The notes under the pieces are model-generated. The model was not told the DNA's origin. It saw only the letters and a list, made by a program, of their open reading frames with translations, and ran no database searches. Positions 16,542-26,541 of a stretch of DNA of 64,000 bases are shown here, piece by piece. Origin of the DNA: Devosia litorisediminis (GTDB lineage Bacteria > Pseudomonadota > Alphaproteobacteria > Rhizobiales > Devosiaceae); NCBI RefSeq assembly GCF_018334155.1, contig NZ_JAGXTP010000001.1, positions 1,736,001 through 1,800,000 of the forward strand. The letters run 5' to 3'. The translations under genes and the position numbers were made by a program. Position 1 is the stretch's first letter. Each line of letters begins with the position of its first letter.

Positions 16542-18158
16542 ATGACCCCAAAAGAACTCAGTGCAGATATCCTTATTGTCGGTGGCGGCCTTGGCGGCGT
16601 CGCCGCGGCGCTCGGCGCTTTGCGCAATGGCCGCAGCGTCATACTGACCGAAGAATTCGACTGGCTTGGTGGCCAGCTCACCAGTCAGGCCGTTCCGCCC
16701 GATGAGCATAGCTGGGTGGAGCAGTTTGGCGTCACGCGCACCTATCGTCAGCTGCGCAATGGCATTCGTCAGTTCTATCGCGACAATTATCCGCTGACGG
16801 CAGCGAGCCGCGCCTGGGGCGACCTCAATCCCGGTGCCGGCTTTGTCAGCAGGCTGTGTGCTGAGCCCCGCGTCGGGGTGGCCGTCATCAATGCCATGCT
16901 GATGCCCTATATCGGCGGCGGTCGTCTTACCCTGCTGCAACCCTATCGTCCTGTTGCGGCCGAAGTTGCAGGGGACACTGTGCGTTCGGTGACGCTGCGC
17001 CATCGTGACACCGGGGCGGAGATGACCGCTTCGGCACCCTATGTCATCGACGCCACGGAGCTTGGCGATCTGCTGCCAATGACCGGCACGGAATATGTCA
17101 CAGGCTTTGAAAGCCGCAGCGAGACCGGCGAGCCGAGTGCGCCCGAAACCGCGCAGCCCGACAATGTGCAGGCGGTCTCGGTATGCTTCGCCATCGATCA
17201 TGTTGATGGCGATCACACCATCGACAAGCCAGCCAATTACGACTTCTGGCGCCAATACCAGCCTAGCTTCTGGGGCGGCCCACTGCTCGGCTTCAAGGGC
17301 CCCAATCCACGTACGCTCGAAATTACCGAACGCTCGTTCACACCCAATCCAGATGACGATCCGCTGCTGGTTGACGCCGATCAGCGCCGCAATCCTGGCG
17401 ATGGCAATCTGTGGACCTTCCGCCGGATCGCGGCCAGCCGCAACTTCGTGCCGGGCGCCTATGTGTCGGATGTCTGCCTCGTGAACTGGCCGATGATCGA
17501 CTACATGGAAGGCAGCATCATCGACGTTAGTGAAGAGGAAAAGGCCAGACATCTGGCTGGCGCCGCGGCGCTTTCCTACTCCGTGCTGTACTGGTTGCAG
17601 ACCGAAGCACCGCGCGTCGATGGCGGAACGGGTTTTCCTGGCCTTCGGCTTCGCGGCGATGTCACCGGGACCGATCACGGCCTGGCCATGGCCCCCTATA
17701 TTCGCGAGAGCCGACGTATCCGCGCGGTCACCACCATCGTCGAGCAGGATGTCTCGATGGCCATTCATGGCAATGCCTTATCGCGACAGTACCGCGACAG
17801 TGTGGGCATCGGCATGTACCGCATTGACCTGCATCCCTCGACCGGTGGCGACAACTATGTCGACGTCGAATCCGCGCCCTTCGAAATTCCGCTTGGGGCG
17901 CTGTTGCCGCAACGCGTGAAGAACCTGCTGCCGGCCAGCAAGAACATCGGCACCACCCACATCACTAATGGCTGCTACCGGCTGCATCCAGTGGAGTGGA
18001 ACATTGGCGAGGTCGCCGGCCTGCTGGCAGCACACTGTCTCAATAACGGGCTCACACCGCATCAGGTGCAGGAAAACGACGCCCAGCTCGAGACATTCCA
18101 AACCCGGCTCCATGGCGAGGGGATCGAGATCCACTGGCCTGACGTGCGCGGTTACTAA
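16542..18158 (+). CDS. FAD-dependent oxidoreductase (FAD_oxidored family)
   Basis: 538 residues. The dinucleotide-binding motif VGGGLGGVAAALGALRNG is near residues 13-30, followed by a FAD-family GGQLTSQAVPPDEH stretch; C-terminal GTTHITNGCYRLHPVEWNIGE matches the FAD_oxidored group (PF12831-like). No signal peptide. Members are often annotated only as hypothetical or, loosely, as xanthan lyase; the chemistry is unknown. Placement between a LacI regulator and sugar-binding protein suggests oxidation of the imported sugar or its derivative. TTG-started binding protein follows after 18 bases. Confidence 0.85.
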   Translation: MTPKELSADILIVGGGLGGVAAALGALRNGRSVILTEEFDWLGGQLTSQAVPPDEHSWVEQFGVTRTYRQLRNGIRQFYRDNYPLTAASRAWGDLNPGAGFVSRLCAEPRVGVAVINAMLMPYIGGGRLTLLQPYRPVAAEVAGDTVRSVTLRHRDTGAEMTASAPYVIDATELGDLLPMTGTEYVTGFESRSETGEPSAPETAQPDNVQAVSVCFAIDHVDGDHTIDKPANYDFWRQYQPSFWGGPLLGFKGPNPRTLEITERSFTPNPDDDPLLVDADQRRNPGDGNLWTFRRIAASRNFVPGAYVSDVCLVNWPMIDYMEGSIIDVSEEEKARHLAGAAALSYSVLYWLQTEAPRVDGGTGFPGLRLRGDVTGTDHGLAMAPYIRESRRIRAVTTIVEQDVSMAIHGNALSRQYRDSVGIGMYRIDLHPSTGGDNYVDVESAPFEIPLGALLPQRVKNLLPASKNIGTTHITNGCYRLHPVEWNIGEVAGLLAAHCLNNGLTPHQVQENDAQLETFQTRLHGEGIEIHWPDVRGY

Positions 18159-18176
18159 CAACAACAGGAGGAAAAG

Positions 18177-19448
18177 TTGTCCAAGTTCACTATTCTGAAA
18201 TCCACGGTTGCACTGGCTGGCCTGACAATACCGCTCGCATGGAACGGCGTTGTATGGGCGCAGGATGCAGTCGATCTGCGCATGACCATCTGGAGCTCTA
18301 ACGAAGCGCATCTGGCAATGTTCAACGACATTGCTGCCGGCTTCAAGGAAACCCATCCGGGCGTCAACGTGGCGTTCGAGTCGCTGCCTTTTGCCAGCTA
18401 CACCACGACACTGACCACCCAGATTGCTGGCGGCAATCCGCCTGATCTTGCATGGATCCTTGAGTCAGATGCGCCCGACTTCCTGAAGTCCGGAACGCTG
18501 GCACCACTGACTGCCACGCTGTCAGCAACCGAGGGGTACGATCTGGCTGACGTGACCGAAACCGCTACCGCGCTTTGGGCCAGCGAGGGCGAATTGTTCG
18601 CCTATCCGTTCTCCACCTCACCGCTGGGCATTTTCGTCAATAACGACGTCATTCAGGCAGCGGGTGCCAAGACGCCTGCCGAGCTCATCGCGGCTGGTGA
18701 ATGGACATGGGATAATGCCTTTGCCACGGCGTCGGCCGTCGGCAATAGCGGCAAGGCCGGTCTGGTGCTGCGCGACTTCAATTATCAGACCTGGCGCAAT
18801 CTGGCGGCGGTCTGGGATGGCTGGGGCGCATCGCCCTGGTCTGAAGATGGCAAGACCTGCACCTTCACCGAAGCGCCAATGGTTGACGCGATGACCGCCA
18901 TTCACAATGCGATCTTCGTGCAGAACGCCATCCCCGGCCCAGGCGAAGACATCGATTTCTTTGCTGGCGAAACCGGCATGACGACCACCCAGATCAGCCG
19001 CGCGTCGCTGCTGCCCAAGGAAAACCCGTTTGACTGGGATCTGGTGCCGTTGCCAGCTGGCCCTGCTGGCACCTACGCCGTATTTGGACAGGCGGGCGTT
19101 GGCGCCTTCGCCAATCGTCCCAACACAGAGGTGGCGGTTGAGTTCATTGCCTACATGACCAACCCCGAGAACAGCCAGAAGCTCGCGCAGTTCTTCCCCC
19201 CTGCCCGTGCCAGCCTGCTCAACGCAGATACTCTGGCCACCACCAACCCCCTGCTGAGCGCCGAACAGATCGAAACTGTCGTCGTGCAAGGGATTTCGAC
19301 CGGCAATGTGCTGCCCAGCCACACCAATTATGCGCAGATCCAGCAGCTCATCCGCGCTGAACTGGATTCCCTGTGGCAGGCCGATGCAGATGTCGCGACC
19401 GTGATGCAGTCGGTTTGCGACAGCATCAGCCCACTGCTCGCCCGTTAA
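18177..19448 (+). CDS. Sugar ABC transporter substrate-binding protein
   Basis: 423 residues, extracellular solute-binding family 1. The signal peptide is MSKFTILKSTVALAGLTIPL with cleavage near VWAQDA. The start is a TTG at 18177 with a near-perfect AGGAGGAAAAG site, which compensates for the weak codon. A 108-base gap with a G/C hairpin separates it from the permeases. It should bind the operon's sugar in the periplasm. Confidence 0.92.
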   Translation: MSKFTILKSTVALAGLTIPLAWNGVVWAQDAVDLRMTIWSSNEAHLAMFNDIAAGFKETHPGVNVAFESLPFASYTTTLTTQIAGGNPPDLAWILESDAPDFLKSGTLAPLTATLSATEGYDLADVTETATALWASEGELFAYPFSTSPLGIFVNNDVIQAAGAKTPAELIAAGEWTWDNAFATASAVGNSGKAGLVLRDFNYQTWRNLAAVWDGWGASPWSEDGKTCTFTEAPMVDAMTAIHNAIFVQNAIPGPGEDIDFFAGETGMTTTQISRASLLPKENPFDWDLVPLPAGPAGTYAVFGQAGVGAFANRPNTEVAVEFIAYMTNPENSQKLAQFFPPARASLLNADTLATTNPLLSAEQIETVVVQGISTGNVLPSHTNYAQIQQLIRAELDSLWQADADVATVMQSVCDSISPLLAR

Positions 19449-19455
19449 ACAGGTT

Positions 19456-19475
19456 GGGGGGGCCTCGGCCTCCCC
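19456..19475 (+). terminator. Stem-loop directly after the binding-protein gene
   Basis: Seven G residues (19456-19462) pair with CCTCCCC (19469-19475) with one G-U, leaving a CCTCGG loop, 8 bases after the stop. It is a likely mRNA-stabilising or attenuating element before the permease genes. Confidence 0.5.
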
Positions 19476-19556
19476 ATACCGCACGGCCATCGAGCAGCGC
19501 TTTCAAAAGTCCCCGCGCCCATCGTCGCGAACAAGATCCAAAGTGCGGAGCAATCC

Positions 19557-20477
19557 ATGACCCTTGCCAACAATGATCCTCCACAACGACGCAGTTTCTG
19601 GACCATTGAGCGCCGCGATGCGGCAGCCGGGTACATTTTCATCGCACCACAGCTGATCGGTATCTGCATTTTCGTGCTGATCCCGCTGGGCCTGGTGTTC
19701 TGGTATTCACTGCACGAGTGGAACGTGCTGGCGAGCACCTTCAGATTCGTTGGTGCCGAGAATTATCAAACCCTGCTCAACGACAAATCCCTGCCCCAAG
19801 TGTTGCTGGCTTCGGCCATCTTTTCGGTCGGTCTTGTCATCCTGAACATGACGCTGGCGCTCCTGCTGGCCGTGCTGCTGGATCAGAAGCTCAAGGGCAT
19901 GGTGATCTTCCGCACCCTGTTTTTCTCTCCTGTGGTGGTGTCGCTGGTCGCCTGGACCATCGTGTGGAGTTTTCTGCTGCAGAACAATGGCGGCATTAAC
20001 GGGCTTCTTGCGATGATTGGCGTTGAGGGGCCCAACTGGCTGCGGAACCCGACCACTGCCATGATTTCGGTGATCGTTGTGCAGGTCTTCAAGAATGTGG
20101 GGCTGAACATGATCCTGTTCCTCGCCGCACTCCAGGGTGTGCCAAAGGAACTCTATGAAGCCGCGCGCGTCGACGGCGCCAGCGTGTTCAAGCAGTTCAG
20201 GCGCATAACGCTGCCAATGATCTCTCCAACCATCATGCTGACCTCGATCATCACCATCGTTGGATCGCTGCAGGTATTCGCCCAGATTGCCGTTCTGACG
20301 CAGGGCGGGCCGGGCATGAGCACAACGGTTCTGGTCTACTACCTCTACCAGCAGGCCTTCCAGTTTCACTTCTTCGGCTATGGCTCGACGCTGTCGATCC
20401 TGCTGTTTGCCATCGTTGCCATCCTGACCTTCGTCCAGTGGCAGCTTCGCAAGAGGATCGTATTCTATGAAAACTGA
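19557..20477 (+). CDS. Sugar ABC transporter permease (MalF/UgpA-type)
   Basis: 306 residues with six membrane segments. The EAA loop is YEAARVDGASVFKQFRRI. The N-terminal RDAAAGYIFIAPQLIGICIF is typical. Its last 11 bases overlap the next permease, indicating coupled translation. Forms the channel with the product at 20467. Confidence 0.93.
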   Translation: MTLANNDPPQRRSFWTIERRDAAAGYIFIAPQLIGICIFVLIPLGLVFWYSLHEWNVLASTFRFVGAENYQTLLNDKSLPQVLLASAIFSVGLVILNMTLALLLAVLLDQKLKGMVIFRTLFFSPVVVSLVAWTIVWSFLLQNNGGINGLLAMIGVEGPNWLRNPTTAMISVIVVQVFKNVGLNMILFLAALQGVPKELYEAARVDGASVFKQFRRITLPMISPTIMLTSIITIVGSLQVFAQIAVLTQGGPGMSTTVLVYYLYQQAFQFHFFGYGSTLSILLFAIVAILTFVQWQLRKRIVFYEN

Positions 20478-21309
20478 TCTCTCCCCCCGGTTCCAGGTTG
20501 GCCTGTACGGCGTGATGTGCGTGCTGCTCATCCCCTTCGTCTTTCCGACCTGGTGGATGGTCACCTCCTCGGTCAAACCGATCAGCGACGTGTTTGCCTT
20601 CCCACCGGATTTGTGGCCTCGGCAGTTCGATTTCAGCACTTACCGGCAAGTGTTCGAGCTGCAACCTTTCACCCAGCAATACTGGAACTCGGCATACATC
20701 GCTGCCATCGTTACGGTGGGAACAATGGTGATCTCTTCGATGGCCGGCTATGCCTTCGCCCGGATCCGCTTCCCGTTTTCGAACGCCATCTTCATGGTCG
20801 TTCTGCTCGGTTTGCTGATCCCTTCGGAGGTCACCATCGTGCCGCTGTTTCAGATTTTTCTGAAATGGGGAATGATCAATACACACTGGCCGCTGATCCT
20901 GGTCCCGATCTTTGGGGCACCGTCAGTCTTCGCCACGTTCGTGATGCGCCAGTTCTTCATCGCCCTGCCGGGTGAGCTTGAAGAGGCTGCGCGGGTGGAT
21001 GGATTGGGTCGGTTCAAGATTTTCTGGCTCATCGCCCTTCCGCTGGCAAAGCCCGCTCTGGGTGCCGTGGCGATCTTCACCTTCCTGCATAGCTGGAACC
21101 TTTATCTCGAACCCATCGTGTTTCTGTCCTCAAGCAGCATGTTCACCCTGCCCCAAGCGCTGACCCAGTTCACTGACGCCTATGGCGGGGCCATGTGGAA
21201 CATCCAGCTCGCCGCTGCGACAATGACCGCCATCCCGGTTCTGCTGGTGTTCATCGTCGCCCAGAAGCAATTCGTCGAGGGCCTGGCCCACACTGGCCTC
21301 AAAGGCTGA
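20467..21309 (+). CDS. Sugar ABC transporter permease (MalG/UgpE-type)
   Basis: 280 residues, six membrane segments, EAA loop [19 protein letters not shown], and C-terminal [13 protein letters not shown] typical of MalG-like proteins. The start overlaps the preceding permease by 11 bases, and the ATPase follows after 13 bases. Confidence 0.93.
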   Translation: MKTDLSPRFQVGLYGVMCVLLIPFVFPTWWMVTSSVKPISDVFAFPPDLWPRQFDFSTYRQVFELQPFTQQYWNSAYIAAIVTVGTMVISSMAGYAFARIRFPFSNAIFMVVLLGLLIPSEVTIVPLFQIFLKWGMINTHWPLILVPIFGAPSVFATFVMRQFFIALPGELEEAARVDGLGRFKIFWLIALPLAKPALGAVAIFTFLHSWNLYLEPIVFLSSSSMFTLPQALTQFTDAYGGAMWNIQLAAATMTAIPVLLVFIVAQKQFVEGLAHTGLKG

Positions 21310-21322
21310 CAAGGATAATCAA

Positions 21323-22366
21323 ATGGCTCCGGTAACCCTTAATTCCATCAAGAAGTCCTACGGCGAAGTCGCCGTGCTGCATGGTATCGACGTCGATATC
21401 GCCGATGGCGAGTTTGTCGTGCTGGTTGGCCCCTCGGGGTGCGGTAAATCCACCTTGCTGCGCATGATCGCCGGGCTTGAGACGATCAGCAGCGGCGACG
21501 TCTCAATCGGCGACCGCGTGGTCAACGACCTTGATCCCAAGGACCGCGACATTGCCATGGTGTTCCAGAATTATGCGCTCTATCCGCATATGACGGTCGA
21601 GACCAATATGGGCTTCTCGCTTGAGCATCGCGGTGGCACCAAGCAGCAGATCGCGGAACGGGTAAAATGGGCCGCCGACATTCTGGGTCTGACGCCCTAT
21701 CTGGCGCGCTACCCACGCCAGCTGTCGGGCGGGCAACGTCAGCGTGTGGCGATGGGCCGTGCTATCGTCCGCAACCCGCAGGTGTTCCTGTTTGACGAAC
21801 CCCTGTCCAATCTGGACGCCAAGCTGCGTGTGGTGATGCGCGGCGAGATCAAGAGCCTGCACCAGCGCCTCGGGATCACCACTGTCTACGTGACCCATGA
21901 TCAGGTCGAAGCCATGACCATGGCCGACAAGATCGTGGTGATGAATGCCGGCAAGGTGGAGCAGATCGGTGCTCCGCTCGACCTCTACGATCATCCAGTC
22001 AATCAGTTTGTTGCCGGGTTCATTGGCTCGCCGTCAATGAATTTCATCGGTGGCACTGTGAGCTCCGGCGGTCTGGTCGCCCCCGGCATAACCTTGCCGT
22101 TGCCCGCTGGGGTAGATGGGAGGGAGGTTGTCTACGGCATCCGCCCAGAGCATTTCGAACTGACACCAGATGGCGTGACGGCCACTGTGTTGCTAGTGGA
22201 GCCGACGGGATCTGAAACCCAGGTTACGATGATGCTTGGCGAGCAACAGGTGATCGGTGTCTTCAGAGAACGCGTTCAGGCTCAACCGGGAACGACGATC
22301 ACGGTCAAACCCGACATCCAGAACGTTCATCTTTTCGATGCGGCAACCGGCGCGCGGATAAACTGA
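21323..22366 (+). CDS. Sugar ABC transporter ATP-binding protein (UgpC/MsmX-type)
   Basis: 347 residues. Walker [10 protein letters not shown] is near residue 37, the signature is [17 protein letters not shown], Walker B is [12 protein letters not shown], the H-loop is [12 protein letters not shown], and a C-terminal TOBE region is present. It is the last intact gene of the LacI operon. Confidence 0.93.
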   Translation: MAPVTLNSIKKSYGEVAVLHGIDVDIADGEFVVLVGPSGCGKSTLLRMIAGLETISSGDVSIGDRVVNDLDPKDRDIAMVFQNYALYPHMTVETNMGFSLEHRGGTKQQIAERVKWAADILGLTPYLARYPRQLSGGQRQRVAMGRAIVRNPQVFLFDEPLSNLDAKLRVVMRGEIKSLHQRLGITTVYVTHDQVEAMTMADKIVVMNAGKVEQIGAPLDLYDHPVNQFVAGFIGSPSMNFIGGTVSSGGLVAPGITLPLPAGVDGREVVYGIRPEHFELTPDGVTATVLLVEPTGSETQVTMMLGEQQVIGVFRERVQAQPGTTITVKPDIQNVHLFDAATGARIN

Positions 22367-22548
22367 TCTGGTCAGCGCCATCGCTGTCCGGCCTCAAAAC
22401 CGTAACAACGAAATCCTTGCTATGACCTCACAGTCATGGCGCGTGCGGAGTTCTGTGTGTCTGGTTGAGCGACTGCCAGTGACGTCGATGAGAGCGCCAT
22501 AATCCGCCGTCGCCATGTAACTGGAAATCCATTGTCGGAGCGGTTTTG

Positions 22549-23556
22549 ATGCGACCGAAAATTGCCTTTGCCGCCGCCGCGGACAAGACCAAGTTTGTGT
22601 TCGATGCTGAGGCATTGTAACGTCTGGAAGCGTGTTGTGATATCGTACGGGAAGAACCGCTCTCAGAGTTTTCCAGCACTTCGTCTCAAGCGGTATTGGC
22701 ACAGATCGACGTCTTGATCACAGGCTGGGGCTGCCCCAAGATTGCGCCCGAAATGATCAAGGCAGCGCCTCGTCTGCGCTTGATTGCCCACTCCGCTGGG
22801 TCGGTAAAGCTCATCATAGATCAAGCTGTCTATGCTGCCGGGATCACCGTAACCAATGCGGCCGACGCGAATGCGGTACCGGTGGCCGAGTTCACATTGG
22901 CAATGATCATTCTTGCCAACAAGCGAATGTTTGAAATGCGCGACCGCTATCGGGCGGACCGCAATCGCGCCAACAGCACGGCGATGATGGATGAACCGAT
23001 CGGCAACTATCATCGCACCGTCGGACTAGTTGGTGCTTCTCGCATCGGCCGAAAGGTTGCGGGCTTTCTGACCGCACTGGACGTTAAGGTGCTCATAAAC
23101 GATCCGTTTGTGCAGGCGGACGATCCTGTCCTTGCTGGCGCCGAACTGGTCGATCTGGACACACTCTTGGCGCGTGCCGACGTGGTTTCATTGCATGCTC
23201 CCCTGCTGCCCGAAACACGTGGAATGATAGGCGCCGACCAGTTGCGACTTATGCGAGACGGGACGACCTTCATCAACACCGCGCGCGGCGCACTAGTGGA
23301 TGAAGCGGCGCTCATCGCGGAGCTCCAGACCGGCCGAATTCATGCCGTGATCGACGTAACCTACCCCGAAGTGCCCGTCCCCAATTCGCCACTTTATGAT
23401 TTGCCAAACGTCTTCCTGACACCACACGTCGCCGGCGCCATTGGGCGCGAGAGGTTACGGCTGGGGGAGCTCGTGGTGGACGAAATTGAGCGTTTCATCG
23501 GCGGCCGACCACTAGAATTTGAGGTCGAACCAGCGCTCCTGGAGCGGCTGGCCTAG
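22549..23556 (+). pseudogene. D-2-hydroxyacid dehydrogenase interrupted by an in-frame TAA
   Basis: An ATG at 22549 with GGAG 8 bases upstream opens MRPKIAFAAAADKTKFVFDA and then meets TAA at 22618-22620 (codon 24). The same frame continues without another stop to 23556 and gives a complete D-isomer-specific hydroxyacid dehydrogenase: NAD motif VGLVGASRIGR, catalytic Arg in NTARGALVDEAAL, Glu in DVTYPEVP and His in LTPHVAGA. The full frame is 335 codons, the normal family length. Translation could also restart at TTG 22696, giving 286 residues without the first beta strand. I treat it as a recent nonsense allele; a sequencing error is possible. The ABC ATPase gene lies 182 bases upstream. Confidence 0.7.
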
Positions 23557-23916
23557 ACAACGATCATATTCACATTCGCGGGCGGAAATGAAATTGTCAT
23601 CTGCCTGCGGCCAGCTAGCGGCTGGCCCAGTTCAGGTTCACCGGGACAATAGGTAAGCACTGCCTTCCCCCGGCCGTGGCAATGGGGGGGTAAAGCGCGG
23701 ACTGGCTGCCATGCACAATCCAGCCCATAGAGGCGCACGGGCACAGTATCATCAGCGCCAAGCAGTCGCGTTTGGGCGATGCCAGGTCAGTTTAGATCAC
23801 TGCGCCAATCCGAGGTCACGACGGCGTGAACGCCTGACCTTGTCTGGGGTTGGCTGCTAGAAACGAATCCACCACCGCCCTTTGGGGATACCACGGCGAC
23901 TTTGAGGAGACGGATA
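23557..23916. other. Intergenic region before the peptide ABC operon
   Basis: A 360-base gap without a supportable gene. It holds two stem-loops: GGCCAGC/GCTGGCC at 23609-23627, which may end transcription of the dehydrogenase, and GGTCA...TGACC with an inner GGCGT/ACGCC at 23815-23840. A promoter for the peptide operon is expected in the last 100 bases, but no clear -35/-10 pair is visible. Confidence 0.6.
23609..23627 (+). terminator. Stem-loop after the hydroxyacid dehydrogenase
   Basis: GGCCAGC (23609-23615) and GCTGGCC (23621-23627) pair perfectly around TAGCG. There is no T-run, so function as a terminator is uncertain. Confidence 0.35.
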
Positions 23917-25506
23917 ATGCGTCACAAGTATTCAAGAACGCTGGCCTTTGCGGCCTTAGCCATGGCGCTATCGGGCGCAGCGGCTTCCCCGACATTGGCT
24001 GAAACTTTTCGCTGGGCCAGCAATACCGACCCGCAAACGATGGACCCGCACGCCGTCAATGCAGCGCCGGTGACCTCGTTTCTGAACAATATCTATGAAG
24101 GCCTGGTGCGGCGCGGCAAAGATATGGCGATCGAGCCATCACTGGCGACAAGCTGGGAAGCTCTGCCTGAGGGCGCTGGCTGGCGCTTCATACTCCGTGA
24201 TGGTGTGACCTTCCAGGACGGCGCGGCTTTTACCGCGGACGACGTGCTGTTTTCCTATGAACGCGCCGCCTCCGAAGAGTCAGACGTGCGCTCCTGGTTC
24301 GCGCCGGTCTCTGAAGTGCGCGTCGTAGATGATCATACGATTGAGTTTCTGACATCGGCGCCAAATCCGCTGTTTCCCGATTCAATTGCCAATTTCATGA
24401 TTCTTGATCGCGACTGGGCACAGGCCAATGCGGCCGAACGCCCTGCCCGCGACGCTGAAAATTACGCCACGCGCAATACCAATGGCACCGGCCCCTTCGC
24501 GTTGAGCGCCCGCGACCCCGGCATTGAAACGCGTCTGGTGCCCAATCCCGACTGGTGGGGTGACGTCGAGCACAATATCACCGAAGCGATCTTTACGCCG
24601 ATCGGCAATCCGGCGACTGGGCTGGCAGCGCTGCTGTCAGGTGAGATCGACATGATCTCTCCCATCCCGCTGCAGGACACGGAACAGGTGGAATCCCGTG
24701 ACGGTTTCAAGATCTTTGAAGGTCTGGAAACCCGCGTCATCGTGCTCGGCTTCGGCCATAACAAGGATACGCTGAGCTATTCCAACGATGTCGAGGGCGC
24801 GAACCCGTTCCTTGATGCCCGCGTCCGTCAGGCCGCCTATCAGGCCATTGATGTCGACACCATCAATCGCGTCATCATGCGCGGCAAGGCCGAAGCAGTC
24901 AGCCAGTTGCTGCCAGCAGGCCTGAGTGGCTACTCCAACGCCAATGCGGATCGCCTCGCATTTGACGATGCTGCAGCCAAATCCCTGCTGACCGAGGCAG
25001 GCTATGCTGATGGATTCTCGTTTGGCCTGATGTGCCCCAATGACCGCTACATCAATGACGAGGCCGTCTGCCGCGCCGTGGCCTCCATGTTTGCCCGCGT
25101 CGGGCTGGATGCCAGCGTCACCGCCATGCCCGTCCGCAATTACTGGGACGAACTGCGCGCCGGCAATTACGACATGTACCTGCTCGGCTGGTCGCCCGGC
25201 ACGTTCGACGCCGAACACCCGATCCGCTTCCTCGCTGCGACGCCTGATGATGAAAAAAAGCTCGGCTCGTGGAATTTTGGTGGCTATTCCAATCCGCGCG
25301 TCGATGAACTGCTGCCGCTGATCCAGCAGGAAATCGATCCGACCGCCCGTCAGACCATGCTCGATGAAGTGGCGCAGATCCTGCAACAGGACATCGCCTA
25401 CATCCCGCTCTACACCGAGCCTCTGATCTGGGCGGCCAAGCAGAATATCGATCTGGTCCAGCGTCCGGACAATTTCTTCATGTTGCGCTGGGTGACAGTC
25501 AACTAA
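23917..25506 (+). CDS. Peptide/oligosaccharide ABC transporter substrate-binding protein (family 5)
   Basis: About 529 residues, SBP family 5 (DppA/OppA type). The signal peptide is MRHKYSRTLAFAALAMALSG with cleavage near PTLAET. Typical blocks include WASNTDPQTMDPHAVN, NNIYEGLVRRG, GAAFTADDVLFSYERA and LLGWSPGTFDAEHP. The ATG at 23917 has GAGGAG upstream; a TTG five codons earlier is rejected. It is the first gene of a peptide-type ABC operon. Family members bind di- or oligopeptides, but also opines, nickel or glycosides, so the cargo is open. Confidence 0.93.
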   Translation: MRHKYSRTLAFAALAMALSGAAASPTLAETFRWASNTDPQTMDPHAVNAAPVTSFLNNIYEGLVRRGKDMAIEPSLATSWEALPEGAGWRFILRDGVTFQDGAAFTADDVLFSYERAASEESDVRSWFAPVSEVRVVDDHTIEFLTSAPNPLFPDSIANFMILDRDWAQANAAERPARDAENYATRNTNGTGPFALSARDPGIETRLVPNPDWWGDVEHNITEAIFTPIGNPATGLAALLSGEIDMISPIPLQDTEQVESRDGFKIFEGLETRVIVLGFGHNKDTLSYSNDVEGANPFLDARVRQAAYQAIDVDTINRVIMRGKAEAVSQLLPAGLSGYSNANADRLAFDDAAAKSLLTEAGYADGFSFGLMCPNDRYINDEAVCRAVASMFARVGLDASVTAMPVRNYWDELRAGNYDMYLLGWSPGTFDAEHPIRFLAATPDDEKKLGSWNFGGYSNPRVDELLPLIQQEIDPTARQTMLDEVAQILQQDIAYIPLYTEPLIWAAKQNIDLVQRPDNFFMLRWVTVN

Positions 25507-25522
25507 GACAAACCATCGAAGC

Positions 25523-25550
25523 TGCGCCGGGGCCCAACCGCCCCGGCGCA
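25523..25550 (+). terminator. Stem-loop directly after the family 5 binding protein
   Basis: TGCGCCGGGG (25523-25532) and CCCCGGCGCA (25541-25550) form a perfect 10-bp stem with an 8-base loop, 16 bases after the stop and before the permease. It is followed by AAATGGG rather than T residues, so it likely protects the binding-protein mRNA end. Confidence 0.7.
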
Positions 25551-25566
25551 AAATGGGTATCCCTCG

Positions 25567-26541
25567 ATGATCGGTTTCTTGCTGCAACGCGCGTTCCAGG
25601 CGGCCATTGTGATGGTCGTTGTGGCGTTTCTGGCGTTCTTTCTGTTTCGCTTTGCGGGCGACCCCGTCGCGCAGATGGTGGGCGCTGAAACCTCGCTGGT
25701 TGATCAGGCGCGAATCCGGCAGGAACTGGGGCTGAATGACCCCTTCCCCATGCAATTCATGCGCTTTGTCGGTGACATCGCCACCGGCAATTTCGGCTTC
25801 TCGTTCCGCACAAGGCAACCGATCGGCGAGATGCTGATCAGCCGACTACCTGCCACAATCGAACTGGGCACAGTCGCGCTGCTGGTATCGCTGCTGGTGG
25901 GCATTCCTGCCGGAATCTATGCGGCGGTTCGTCCCAATAGCGCGGGTAGCCAAGCGTTGCTGATCACTACATTGATCGGTGTCTCCATTCCGACCTTCGT
26001 TATCGGCATCGTGCTGATCTTCCTGTTCGGCGTCTATCTGGGCTGGCTGCCGACGTTTGGCCGGGGCGAAACCGTTGAGATCGGCTGGTGGCGCTCCAAC
26101 CTGTTCACGCTGGATGGCTGGCGCTCACTGGTGCTGCCGGCGATCACGCTGGGGCTGTATCAGCTAACCTTGACCATGCGTCTGGTGCGCTCGGAGATGA
26201 TGGAGGTGATGCGCACCGACTTCATCCGCTTTGCCACGGCGCGCGGCATTCCCTATCGCAGCCTGCTGTTTCGCCACGCTTTGGGTAACACCATGATCCC
26301 GGTGGTCACCATTGTCGGTCTGCAGTTTGGCGGCGTCATCGCATTTTCTATTGTTACCGAGAGTGTGTTTCAGTGGCCCGGCATGGGTCTGCTGTTCCTT
26401 GAATCCATCCGCTATGTCGATATCCCGGTCATGGCGGTGTATCTGGTCGTGGTGGCGCTGGTGTTCGTGTTGATCAATCTTGCTGTCGACGTGCTCTATT
26501 TCGCGATTGATCCACGCATCCGGGTCAGGGCGGCTCTATGA
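25567..26541 (+). CDS. Peptide-type ABC transporter permease (DppB)
   Basis: 324 residues with six membrane segments. Typical features are FRFAGDPVAQMVG near the N-terminus, RLVRSEMMEVMRTDFIRFA in the ATPase-contact loop and SVFQWPGMGLLFLESI near the C-terminus. It overlaps the next gene by ATGA (26538-26541). Confidence 0.94.
   Translation: MIGFLLQRAFQAAIVMVVVAFLAFFLFRFAGDPVAQMVGAETSLVDQARIRQELGLNDPFPMQFMRFVGDIATGNFGFSFRTRQPIGEMLISRLPATIELGTVALLVSLLVGIPAGIYAAVRPNSAGSQALLITTLIGVSIPTFVIGIVLIFLFGVYLGWLPTFGRGETVEIGWWRSNLFTLDGWRSLVLPAITLGLYQLTLTMRLVRSEMMEVMRTDFIRFATARGIPYRSLLFRHALGNTMIPVVTIVGLQFGGVIAFSIVTESVFQWPGMGLLFLESIRYVDIPVMAVYLVVVALVFVLINLAVDVLYFAIDPRIRVRAAL

Noticed and set aside
22394..22702. 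Minus-strand frame upstream of the hydroxyacid dehydrogenase
   Set aside because: No recognisable domain; it overlaps the 5' end of the dehydrogenase frame.
23641..23840. Possible riboswitch before the peptide ABC operon (C-run, G-run and hairpin)
   Set aside because: No cobalamin, TPP, glycine or SAM consensus core was found; only simple hairpins.
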